A stretch of DNA of 64,000 nt from Bacteroidota bacterium (GTDB lineage Bacteria > Bacteroidota > Ignavibacteria > SZUA-365), in NCBI GenBank assembly GCA_023432805.1, contig JAEYUG010000033.1, forward strand, positions 1 through 64,000, in the 5' to 3' direction. Every line of letters begins with the position of its first letter. The first letter of the stretch is position 1. The notes below the pieces were generated by a model that had not been told where the DNA came from, made no database searches, and saw only the letters and a program-made list of their open reading frames with translations. The translations under genes were made by a program, and so were the position numbers. Shown piece after piece: positions 21,384-28,611 of this stretch.

Positions 21384-21932
21384 TCATCGAAGAATGATCA
21401 CCATCCGTTGTACGACAGATGCTCCCGAGCGGATCCGGAGCACGTATGATCCTGGCGAAAGCTCGGGAGCATGCAGTCGGATATGCGAGGGACCTGCAGG
21501 AAGCAGCTCGTCTGCGACCGTCAGGATGGTCGTGCCCAGCAGCGTGTGCAAAGTCACCTGTGTATGGGCTGCTCGTGGATTCATGATCTCGATGGTCGTG
21601 CTCCCGCGGGAGGGATTCGGGTACACGCTTCCGATGATGATCGATGCCGGCACCGTCACAGCTTCCGCGGAGATGACAGTCGAAGCCGTGTCGCACAACA
21701 CGCATCCATAGCCGGAATGGAGTATGGTGCCTGCTGAAGCCGCAGAATCCACCGCACCCTGTCCGGGCACGGATCGGGCAGTCCATGATGCACTTGTACT
21801 CACGCCCGCGCCGCTTGCAATCAGATCCGCAATGATGCGGAAGGACGCAGACTGTTGCGCATGCAATGGGACTGCCGACACGAACAGCATGCAGAGGCAT
21901 GCAAGCGCAGCCCCCCGTCGTCGGGGTGTCAT
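21384..21932 (-). CDS. Small secreted protein with T9SS type A sorting domain
   Basis: A 182-residue secreted protein. It has a signal peptide (ALACLCMLFVSAVPLHAQ), a middle of about 65 residues with a Cys pair (GYGCVLCD), then a T9SS C-terminal sorting domain (VYPNPSRGSTTIEI, an AHTQVTLHTLLG beta segment, LSPGSYVLRI, ending MVIILR). T9SS cargo is exported and the domain removed or anchored at the surface. The ATG at 21932 overlaps the upstream gene's stop (ATGA), so it is made with the collagen-like protein. The middle resembles no family I know. Confidence 0.82.
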   Translation of the reverse strand: MTPRRRGAALACLCMLFVSAVPLHAQQSASFRIIADLIASGAGVSTSASWTARSVPGQGAVDSAASAGTILHSGYGCVLCDTASTVISAEAVTVPASIIIGSVYPNPSRGSTTIEIMNPRAAHTQVTLHTLLGTTILTVADELLPAGPSHIRLHAPELSPGSYVLRIRSGASVVQRMVIILR

Positions 21933-23812
21933 CGCGCACCTCGCCATGGTTGCCGGCTGCCGGACTGCCAGTGCGGGGTCTGCGCGGCAGGGAGCTTCCC
22001 CCGGGTGGGGGCGGCCGTGTGGTGTGGACGCGGTACGCGGGCGTCGGGATCCGCTGCGGAGCCTCGGTCTGAGGCGACGTTGTGTTCCTCCAATCTCACA
22101 TCTTCATAGCCCCTTCGCTTCGCACTGATCTGGTAGTCGAAGGGGATGGTCGCGTGACCTCCGCCGAGCTCACGCACGACAAAATGGTCGGGGGCCTTGT
22201 GGGCGATGTAGAGTCCTGCACAGTCGCCCCCCGGGGTCAGGATGATCTGTGGGAGATGCTCGGCATCGATGGTGACGGTTTCGCGGAAGATGGGATCGAT
22301 CGGTACGATTGCCTCGCCGTCGCGCAGCGTGGCCGTGCCGAAATCGGTATAGCGCACGTCGGCTGCCTCGACTGCGTACATGCGGCGTGTGCCGTAGGAC
22401 GTGGTCTTGACGATGTTGTTCTTCGTGCCGGTGAAGAAGAAGTCGCCCATGGGATTCAGATGACCGACGAAGCCTCCGGTCGGGGATTTGATGGTGAGTC
22501 CCTCGAGCGGTGAGATTTCGAGGATGTTTCCATTTTCGAGGGGGATGCGGATGCCGGCCCAGTAGGTTTCAAGGCCGGAATGCTCGGAGGTGCCGTCTTC
22601 GTGGAAATCGACGAGTTTATTGCCTGCGGCATCGACAATGTGCAGGCTGCGGAAGTAGCCTTCGCCTGTCATATCGATAGCAGCGACCTTGTTGCCGAGC
22701 GTGTCGTAGACGGACACGCCGTCGGAGCCGAGCACGATGCCACCATCGTTGTTCGGGTTGTACACACCGATCGAAGAACCCCGCAGCCAGCCACCGTGGA
22801 GCCAGGTCGTGTCGCGGTAGCCGGTTGCGGGATCGTGATAGGTGTACTGCTCGAGCAGGCTGTGGCGAGACCCGGTCGTATCGAAACCGATGAGCTCGAC
22901 GCGTCCTGCAGGATCGGTCAGATCGCCCTTGACGATGTGCAGGCTGCGGAAGTATCCCTCTCCCGTCGAATCGATGAACCCGTTGACGGCGAGTCCGTCG
23001 GTGATGAGGATCTGGCGTGTAGCCACGCCGTCCTTCGTCAGCACGGTACTCCTGGACGTTGGCAGGTCGCCACCGACGCTGATGCCGTCGTGGTAGTGCT
23101 CCCATCCGATGTGTTCGGAAGAGCCTGTGACGATGAGGGTGTCGACGACGAGGCGGGAGAGTGTATCGAGCACGATCAGTGTGTCGACCGTGAGTCTGGT
23201 GATCGTGTCGGGAACGCCGGCAGGTCCGGCGGGTCCGGCAGGTCCGGCAGGACCAGCGGGACCAGCGGGACCAGCGGGACCGGCAGGACCAGCGGGACCA
23301 GCGGGACCGGCAGGACCAGCGAGACCGGCAGGACCGGCAGGGCCGGCAGGTCCCGGAGGCAGGGGGTGTTTGAGCGAATCCGCATACAGCGCGACCATGG
23401 CGAGCGGCACGGGCTGCAGCGGGATCGGCGGTTCGAGCACTTCGCCGTTGACGGTCAGACGCAATGCAGCACGCGTTTGAAAGATCAGTGGATTGAGTGG
23501 ATTGTTGAGTGTGTCGACGCTTCCGATGGCGTGTTCGAAGAGCCCGTTCGAGACCATGAGGTTCGAGACGGTTTCCTCGAACAATATCGGGTTTCCGGGA
23601 CGCGTCAGATCCACGATGGTGAACCGAACGCTCAACGCGCCATTGTAGCGCGAACCATCGGGTTTCGTCAGGCAGCCCTGATAGTGGAAGACGCGCTGAA
23701 CGGTTGGAGACGGGCGGTCGGCGCTGCGGTCAGGTAGGGACGTCTGCGCGTGAAGCACGCACGACAACAGCAGGCAGCATGCGGCGCTGCCAATGTATTT
23801 CGCAAGGTGCAT
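21929..23812 (-). CDS. Secreted collagen-like repeat protein with fibre-type domain
   Basis: A 627-residue exported protein: signal peptide (1-23), a beta-rich N-domain of about 130 residues (FHYQGCLTKPDGSRYNG, as in Bacteroidota surface proteins), 15 Gly-X-Y triplets (14 GPA, one GLA), then a repetitive beta region with the block TGEGYFRSLHIV twice, and a C-terminal domain (FTGTKNNIVKT, GTRRMYAVEAADVRYTDFGTATL, IPIDPIFRETV) resembling the tail ends of structural fibre proteins. Collagen-like triplets could trimerise it into a stalk. The last 45 residues are basic and low-complexity. No T9SS domain of its own; the overlapping downstream gene has one. Confidence 0.8.
   Translation of the reverse strand: MHLAKYIGSAACCLLLSCVLHAQTSLPDRSADRPSPTVQRVFHYQGCLTKPDGSRYNGALSVRFTIVDLTRPGNPILFEETVSNLMVSNGLFEHAIGSVDTLNNPLNPLIFQTRAALRLTVNGEVLEPPIPLQPVPLAMVALYADSLKHPLPPGPAGPAGPAGLAGPAGPAGPAGPAGPAGPAGPAGPAGPAGPAGPAGVPDTITRLTVDTLIVLDTLSRLVVDTLIVTGSSEHIGWEHYHDGISVGGDLPTSRSTVLTKDGVATRQILITDGLAVNGFIDSTGEGYFRSLHIVKGDLTDPAGRVELIGFDTTGSRHSLLEQYTYHDPATGYRDTTWLHGGWLRGSSIGVYNPNNDGGIVLGSDGVSVYDTLGNKVAAIDMTGEGYFRSLHIVDAAGNKLVDFHEDGTSEHSGLETYWAGIRIPLENGNILEISPLEGLTIKSPTGGFVGHLNPMGDFFFTGTKNNIVKTTSYGTRRMYAVEAADVRYTDFGTATLRDGEAIVPIDPIFRETVTIDAEHLPQIILTPGGDCAGLYIAHKAPDHFVVRELGGGHATIPFDYQISAKRRGYEDVRLEEHNVASDRGSAADPDARVPRPHHTAAPTRGKLPAAQTPHWQSGSRQPWRGAR
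23219..23353 (-). repeat. Tandem 9-bp repeats coding collagen-like Gly-Pro-Ala triplets
   Basis: Fifteen consecutive 9-bp units (mostly variants of GGTCCGGCA and GGACCAGCG on the plus strand) code for GPA triplets, with one GLA. The near-identical units suggest recent expansion by slippage. Confidence 0.9.
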
Positions 23813-24003
23813 GATGACACTCCTTCAGCTGATGAGCGGATCGGCCACATGGTGGCCGTGAGGAAGCGAGGTCAGGGATGCAGGGTATGTGGGATGGAGA
23901 TGGAAAATATAGAGGCGGGATATCCGAATAGCAAGGAAAAATGCTCACGGCACCCCGTGTGGAACTCCCAGTGCACGGACGTACGACGGTTCGCCGGACA
24001 GCG

Positions 24004-24387
24004 TCAGTTTCCGCGGGCGACCAGATGGAAGCGGGGGATGGCGGCCTCGAAGGTGCTGCCGTCTTCGCGGCGCATGGTATAGGTTCCTTCCATCGAGCCT
24101 TCGAAGGATTTCAGCACGCAGAAGCTGTTGTAGGTGTGGCTCTCCCCCGGAGTGATGGTCGGCTGGCGACCGACCACGCCATCGCCCTCGACCTCATAGT
24201 CGGCGGCGGCGGAATCGTGGATGTACCAGTGGCGTCGAAGAAGTTGCACGGGCCCGGTTCCCTCGTTGGTGATTGACACGAAGTACACGAAGAAGAACTG
24301 GCCGCGCAGAATGTCGGACCGCTCCTCCAGGAAGAAGGGCTGCACCGTGACTGTCACGCCTTCGGTTGTTTCCGTGTATGCGACCAT
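24004..24387 (-). CDS. apaG: ApaG domain protein
   Basis: A 127-residue single-domain protein with the fibronectin-III-like ApaG fold. The hallmarks are ITNEGTGPVQLLRRHWYIHD, EGDGVVGRQPTITPGESHTYNSFC and SFEGSMEGTYTM, all strongly conserved. ApaG is linked genetically to cation resistance and Ap4A metabolism in enterobacteria, but its molecular role is unsettled. It lies 61 bp behind lptB on the same strand, so co-transcription is possible. The length and motifs are normal. Confidence 0.95.
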   Translation of the reverse strand: MVAYTETTEGVTVTVQPFFLEERSDILRGQFFFVYFVSITNEGTGPVQLLRRHWYIHDSAAADYEVEGDGVVGRQPTITPGESHTYNSFCVLKSFEGSMEGTYTMRREDGSTFEAAIPRFHLVARGN

Positions 24388-24448
24388 GACTCAGTTCTCC
24401 GTCGATCGGGCGTCACATGACGCTCCTATCAGGTAAACGCACAAACAC

Positions 24449-25195
24449 TCAATAACGATCCAGGCGAAAGGACTCGCCCAGATAGATTTTTCTCGCCTCG
24501 GCATCTCCGGCAAGTGCCTCGCTCGTACCTTCGAGCAGGATGGTCCCGTCGAAGAGCAGATAAGCGCGGTCGACGATCGAGAGCGTTTCGTGCACGTTGT
24601 GGTCGGTGATGAGCACACCGATGTTGCGCTGCTTGAGTGTGCGCACGATGTTCATGATGTCTTCGACGGCGATGGGGTCCACCCCCGCGAAGGGTTCGTC
24701 AAGAAGGATGAAGCTGGGATTCACCGCAAGGGCGCGGGCGATCTCGCAGCGGCGCCGCTCTCCCCCGCTGAGCATGTAGCCCTTGCTCGCACGGATGTGG
24801 GTGATGTTGAAATCCTCCATGAGTTCTTCTGCTCGACGTTTTCTGTCTGCGCGCGCGAGTCCCATGATCTCGAGCACGGCGATGAGGTTCTGTTCGACGG
24901 TGAGCTGACGGAAGACCGAGGCCTCCTGCGGGAGGTAGCCGATGCCACGGCGGGCGCGCTTGTACATCGGCAGTGACGTGATGCGCTGCTCGTCGAGGTA
25001 GACATCCCCGGCGCTGGGACGAATCATGCCGGTGATCATGTAGAAGGTGGTGGTCTTGCCGGCGCCGTTGGGTCCGAGCAGTCCGACGATCTCGCCCTGC
25101 TGCACCGACACGCTTGCGCCCTTGACGACGTCGCGCTTGCCGTATCGGCGCCGTAGGTTCTCAGAGCGGAGGGTGCGGGGTGTGGGGGAATCCAT
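24449..25195 (-). CDS. lptB: LptB, ATPase of the lipopolysaccharide export ABC transporter
   Basis: Drives LPS transfer from the inner membrane through the Lpt bridge. The 248-residue protein has Walker A GPNGAGKTT, the Lpt-specific YMITGMIRPSAGDVYLD, GYLPQEASVFRQLTVEQN Q-loop region, signature LSGGERRRCEIARAL, Walker B FILLDEPFAGVDP and switch histidine ITDHNVHET. I chose ATG 25195; a GTG at 25210 would add five residues and has no ribosome site. lptFG and lptC are not in the window. It follows a hairpin repeat and precedes apaG. Confidence 0.95.
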   Translation of the reverse strand: MDSPTPRTLRSENLRRRYGKRDVVKGASVSVQQGEIVGLLGPNGAGKTTTFYMITGMIRPSAGDVYLDEQRITSLPMYKRARRGIGYLPQEASVFRQLTVEQNLIAVLEIMGLARADRKRRAEELMEDFNITHIRASKGYMLSGGERRRCEIARALAVNPSFILLDEPFAGVDPIAVEDIMNIVRTLKQRNIGVLITDHNVHETLSIVDRAYLLFDGTILLEGTSEALAGDAEARKIYLGESFRLDRY

Positions 25196-25230
25196 CCTTG
25201 AATTTACCACCAGGTTGCGTCATCACAAAG

Positions 25231-25297
25231 ATGGGAGGACAGACGCCCTCGTGGGAGGACGGACGCCCTCGTCCGTCATTGACGAATGTACAGGGGT
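25231..25297 (+). repeat. Intergenic hairpin repeat, copy D (one partial plus one full unit)
   Basis: A partial unit (GGGAGGACAGACGCCCTCG, 25233-25251) is followed directly by a full unit with stem GACGGACG (25258-25265), CCCT, CGTCCGTC (25270-25277) and tail ATTGACGAATGTACAGG. It ends 13 bp from the tatD stop. Confidence 0.8.
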
Positions 25298-25310
25298 GTC
25301 TGCATCGAGC

Positions 25311-26078
25311 CTACAGACGAAACAGTCGACGGGCGTTGGCGGTGGTGACGGCAGCGAGGTGCTCGACACTGCAACCGCGCACGCCCGCAATGTACGCGGC
25401 GATGCGCGGGATGTGCATCGGCTCGTTCCGCTTCCCCCGGAATGGCACGGGTGTCATGAACGGCGCATCGGTCTCGAGCAGCAGACGGTCGTCGGGCACG
25501 AGGCGGATCACTTCGTCGAGATCCACCTTCTTGAATGTGACGTTGCCCGTGAACGAGATGTGAAATCCCAGATCGAGCACGCGGCGGGCGACGTCGGCAT
25601 CGCTTGAGAAGCAGTGGAACTGTCCCGCGAGCGCACCACGCTGAAACGAGCGGCAGATGTCGATGATGTCGTCATCGGCCTCGCGGTTGTGGATCACCAC
25701 GGGCAGCGAGAGGCGCAGCGCCAGTGCAAGCTGTTCGCCAAGCACGCGCTGCTGCACGTCGGGCGTACAGAAATCGTAATGATAGTCGAGGCCGATCTCC
25801 CCGATGGCAACTGCCTTCTCGTGCAGGGCGGCGCGCTCGACCGTGGCGAGGTAGTCCGCCGGCAGCGCACCTGCGTCGTGCGGATGCACGCCGGCGGTGA
25901 ACCATGCATCCGCGAATTCGCGAGCGATGGCTTCCGCCTGATGCATCGTCTCCAGCGTGGTGGCCGGTACGACAACGCGCGTGACACCCTCGGCGCGGGC
26001 GCGTGCGAACACGGCATCGAGATCGTCCTCGAAATCCTCCCAGAAGAGGTGACAGTGGGTATCGACAAATTCGGTCAT
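25311..26078 (-). CDS. tatD: TatD-family metal-dependent deoxyribonuclease
   Basis: A 255-residue TIM-barrel nuclease with the TatD metal ligands: HxH in VDTHCHL (7-9), Glu in AIGEIGLDYHY, His in VVIHNREA, His in GQFHCFSSD and Asp in LLLETDAPFMTP. TatD enzymes remove damaged 3' ends from DNA. The length is normal and all ligands are intact. Its start overlaps the stop of the MEMO-family gene by 4 nt (ATGA). A hairpin repeat lies just after its stop. Confidence 0.95.
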   Translation of the reverse strand: MTEFVDTHCHLFWEDFEDDLDAVFARARAEGVTRVVVPATTLETMHQAEAIAREFADAWFTAGVHPHDAGALPADYLATVERAALHEKAVAIGEIGLDYHYDFCTPDVQQRVLGEQLALALRLSLPVVIHNREADDDIIDICRSFQRGALAGQFHCFSSDADVARRVLDLGFHISFTGNVTFKKVDLDEVIRLVPDDRLLLETDAPFMTPVPFRGKRNEPMHIPRIAAYIAGVRGCSVEHLAAVTTANARRLFRL

Positions 26079-27313
26079 GCGGAGCCGGAGTAAAAGGACA
26101 TGGCGGCGAAGGTCACACCCGATGCGCGCTCCTCCTCATGCCACTGTTCGTAGGCGAGCAGGCGTCCGTGCGCGGGATGGGTCAGATCGAAGAAGGTCGT
26201 GATGCAGGCGTATCCATCGATGCGCGTGGCATTGCCATGCGCGCGCAGCAACCGCTCGAAGCCGGCGTGATCGCCGCGTGCGAGTGCCTCGAGCTGTGCC
26301 TGATCGCTCGCGCGCACCTCGGCGAGCATGTCGCATGCGTCGCGCTCGTCACCGAACTTGCGGCCGATGTGCGACCAGTCCACACTCATCAGGTACACCA
26401 CGCGGCGTCCGAGGTCCCCGATGGCGCCCTGCACGGCGTCGATGAAGGTCCGATACCGCTGATCCTCGCGCGGCGACGTGCCCGCATGCAGATGCTGCTC
26501 CATCGACGTACAGAGCACGGGCACGATGCGGAAGGTGCGATCGGCGAAGGCATGCTGCAGAAAGAGCACCGGGAATTCGATCGAATGTTCGGGCCGGTGC
26601 GCGATGTCGTTGCGTGTGAACACATCCCCCGACCGCTCGCGGATGCGCGCCACCAGCTCGGTATCGGTATGGCAGACGCCGAGCGGCGTGCGGTAATGCT
26701 TCGACGTGAGAATGAACGTGTCTTCATCCGAATAGTGACTCGTGCCGAGCAGCACCACGGTGTCGAACTCCGCATTGCCGAGCGCGCGGATGGCGGGCAC
26801 GTAGACGGCGGGACCGACCTGCAGATCGATGTGCGGCGTGATGACACCGACAGGCGCTTCGCGCGGGATCTCGCCATGGTTGGCGGTCATGTGTGCACGC
26901 AGGAAGCCGTCGAGCGCATCCGGATCATCATCGTACGAGGCACCGGCGTGCACCGCTTCCCTGATGGGAAGCGCCCGCCACGCATCCTCGACTTCCTGCC
27001 GCCGGGCACGGAAGCGGTCATCGTCGAGCAGGAGATTGTCGGCAAGCGCGCGTGCGAGTTCGGCTACGGAGGCTTCCGCAATGTCGATGCGGTGTTCGGC
27101 GCGAAGCATTGCACAGAGGTCGGCCGCGGAGCGCGATCCATCCATCAGCATGAGCAGGGCCCAGGCCTCCGGACGCAGGCGCATCATCCGATCGGAGTAG
27201 CCGTGGGGATCGCGAAGGACGATGAAGGATTCGCCGTCCTGCTCGAGCGGGAAGGCGTCGAGGTCGCGGCGCAGCGGGGAGAGGATGCGCGAGGGTGTGG
27301 CGTCAGGGTGCAT
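26075..27313 (-). CDS. MEMO1-family protein (AmmeMemoRadiSam component B) with N-terminal extension
   Basis: The C-terminal 270 residues are a MEMO domain: GVITPHIDLQVGPAVYVPAI, LGTSHYSDEDTFIL, EHSIEFPVLFLQ and YLMSVDWSHIGRKFGDE carry the conserved His residues and the Memo fold related to extradiol dioxygenases. The first 130 residues form a separate helical/winged-helix region (LRPEAWALLMLMDGSRSAADLCAML, then ELARALADNLLLDDDRFRAR) similar to PqqD-like domains, as in many bacterial versions. The substrate is unknown, and the usual AMMECR1 and radical SAM partners are not here. It overlaps the ABC gene upstream by 11 nt and tatD by 4 nt. Confidence 0.88.
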   Translation of the reverse strand: MHPDATPSRILSPLRRDLDAFPLEQDGESFIVLRDPHGYSDRMMRLRPEAWALLMLMDGSRSAADLCAMLRAEHRIDIAEASVAELARALADNLLLDDDRFRARRQEVEDAWRALPIREAVHAGASYDDDPDALDGFLRAHMTANHGEIPREAPVGVITPHIDLQVGPAVYVPAIRALGNAEFDTVVLLGTSHYSDEDTFILTSKHYRTPLGVCHTDTELVARIRERSGDVFTRNDIAHRPEHSIEFPVLFLQHAFADRTFRIVPVLCTSMEQHLHAGTSPREDQRYRTFIDAVQGAIGDLGRRVVYLMSVDWSHIGRKFGDERDACDMLAEVRASDQAQLEALARGDHAGFERLLRAHGNATRIDGYACITTFFDLTHPAHGRLLAYEQWHEEERASGVTFAAMSFYSGSA

Positions 27314-28361
27314 CGGGACGGCAGGGTTCGTACAGGAGGCAGCGTACGTGATGTCCCTCGCCGATGTCGGCCATGCGCGGCACGATCTGCGAGCAATCGG
27401 CGAAGCGCTGCGGGCAGCGGGTGTGGAAGGGGCATCCTTCGGGCACGTCGACGGGGATCGGAACATCGCCCTCGAGGAGGATGCGTTCGCGGCGGCGACG
27501 CGGATCAGGCACGGGCGCCGCGAGGATGAGGGCAGCCGTATAGGGATGCAGGGGCTCGTGCATGACGCGTTCGGCGCTGCCGAGCTCGACAATGCTGCCG
27601 AGGTACATGACGGCGATGCGGTCGGCGATGTGACGTACGACGGCAAGGTCGTGGCTGATGAACAGGTACGAAAGGCCGAAGGACCTGCGCAAGTCGAGCA
27701 GGAGGTTGAGGATCTGTGCCTGTATCGAGACGTCCAGTGCGGAGACGGGCTCATCGCAGAGAATGAAGTCGGGCTCGACGGCGAGGGAACGGGCGATGCC
27801 AATGCGCTGGCGCTGTCCGCTGGAGAATTCATGCGGATAGCGCCGCATGTGGAAGCTGTTGAGTCCCACGATGTCGAGCAGTTCCGCAACGCGCGTGTCG
27901 CATGCGTCGGCGGGTACGATATCGTGCACCATGAGCGCTTCCCGGATTGCGCTTCCGACAGATATCCTGGGATTCAGAGACGCGTGGGGATCCTGAAAAA
28001 TGATCTGCGCGCGCTTGCGGAAGGACTTGAGCGCGGAACCACGGAGCTGTGTCACGTCGATGCCGTCGAAGGTGACATTGCCCGCAGTGGGCTTGAGCAG
28101 GCAGAGGATGATGCGTCCGAGCGTGCTTTTGCCACAGCCGGATTCGCCGACAAGCCCGAGAATCTCCCCGCGATGGACGCAGAAGCTCACGTTGTTGACA
28201 GCCTGCACGTACCCGGAGATCTTTGAGAAGATGCCGCGCCGGATGGGGAAACGCATTCCGACCTCGCGCACCTCGACGAGCGACGATCCCATGTTCTGCA
28301 CCGTCCTTCTCCCGCCCGATGTGGCGCCGGCTGTCTGCGTACCTCTTGTCGCGTCGTCCAT
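27303..28361 (-). CDS. Oligopeptide/dipeptide-type ABC transporter ATP-binding protein (OppF/DppF-like)
   Basis: A 352-residue ATPase of the peptide-import family: Walker A GESGCGKST, Q-loop IFQDPHASLNPRISVG, signature FSSGQRQRIGIARSL (first position Ser, as in OppF), Walker B FILCDEPVSALD and H-loop FISHDLAVV. The C-terminal oligo_HPY domain carries Cys residues (CPFHTRCPQRFADC). No permease or binding protein lies in the window, so it serves a remote transporter or is an orphan. Start taken at ATG 28361; an internal ATG at 28292 is an alternative. It heads the operon with the MEMO protein and tatD. Confidence 0.88.
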   Translation of the reverse strand: MDDATRGTQTAGATSGGRRTVQNMGSSLVEVREVGMRFPIRRGIFSKISGYVQAVNNVSFCVHRGEILGLVGESGCGKSTLGRIILCLLKPTAGNVTFDGIDVTQLRGSALKSFRKRAQIIFQDPHASLNPRISVGSAIREALMVHDIVPADACDTRVAELLDIVGLNSFHMRRYPHEFSSGQRQRIGIARSLAVEPDFILCDEPVSALDVSIQAQILNLLLDLRRSFGLSYLFISHDLAVVRHIADRIAVMYLGSIVELGSAERVMHEPLHPYTAALILAAPVPDPRRRRERILLEGDVPIPVDVPEGCPFHTRCPQRFADCSQIVPRMADIGEGHHVRCLLYEPCRPDAP

Positions 28362-28382
28362 GGCTTCAAAATAGCCACTGCC

Positions 28383-28414
28383 AGACTCGCAACGAAACAG
28401 ACTCGCAACGAAAC
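28383..28414. repeat. Direct repeat in the divergent promoter region
   Basis: Two perfect adjacent copies of AGACTCGCAACGAAAC (16 bp each) lie between the ABC gene on the minus strand and the PP2C gene on the plus strand, 22 bp from the ABC start. They could be an activator or repressor site. The rest of this 250-bp gap shows no clear promoter box by eye. Confidence 0.6.
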
Positions 28415-28611
28415 CCGGACGCGATGCGCGTTTCAGCCTTTCGTTTGCGATATTGCGGGGGCAGCGCAATACGATCGGCCGGCGATGGCTTCCGCAGTGC
28501 GGTTTCGGATGTGACCGCAGGTGCGGTGCAACATTCGCCCCCCGACGGCGTACGATCAGAAACGAATTGTCGCGCCTCCGACATGTCCATCCACCACCAC
28601 TGTCGCACCGC

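Noticed and set aside
23109..23480. Plus-strand collagen-like frame opposite the GPA repeats
   Set aside because: Repeats of GGxCCx read as GPA on both strands; only the minus frame continues into structured sequence with a signal peptide.
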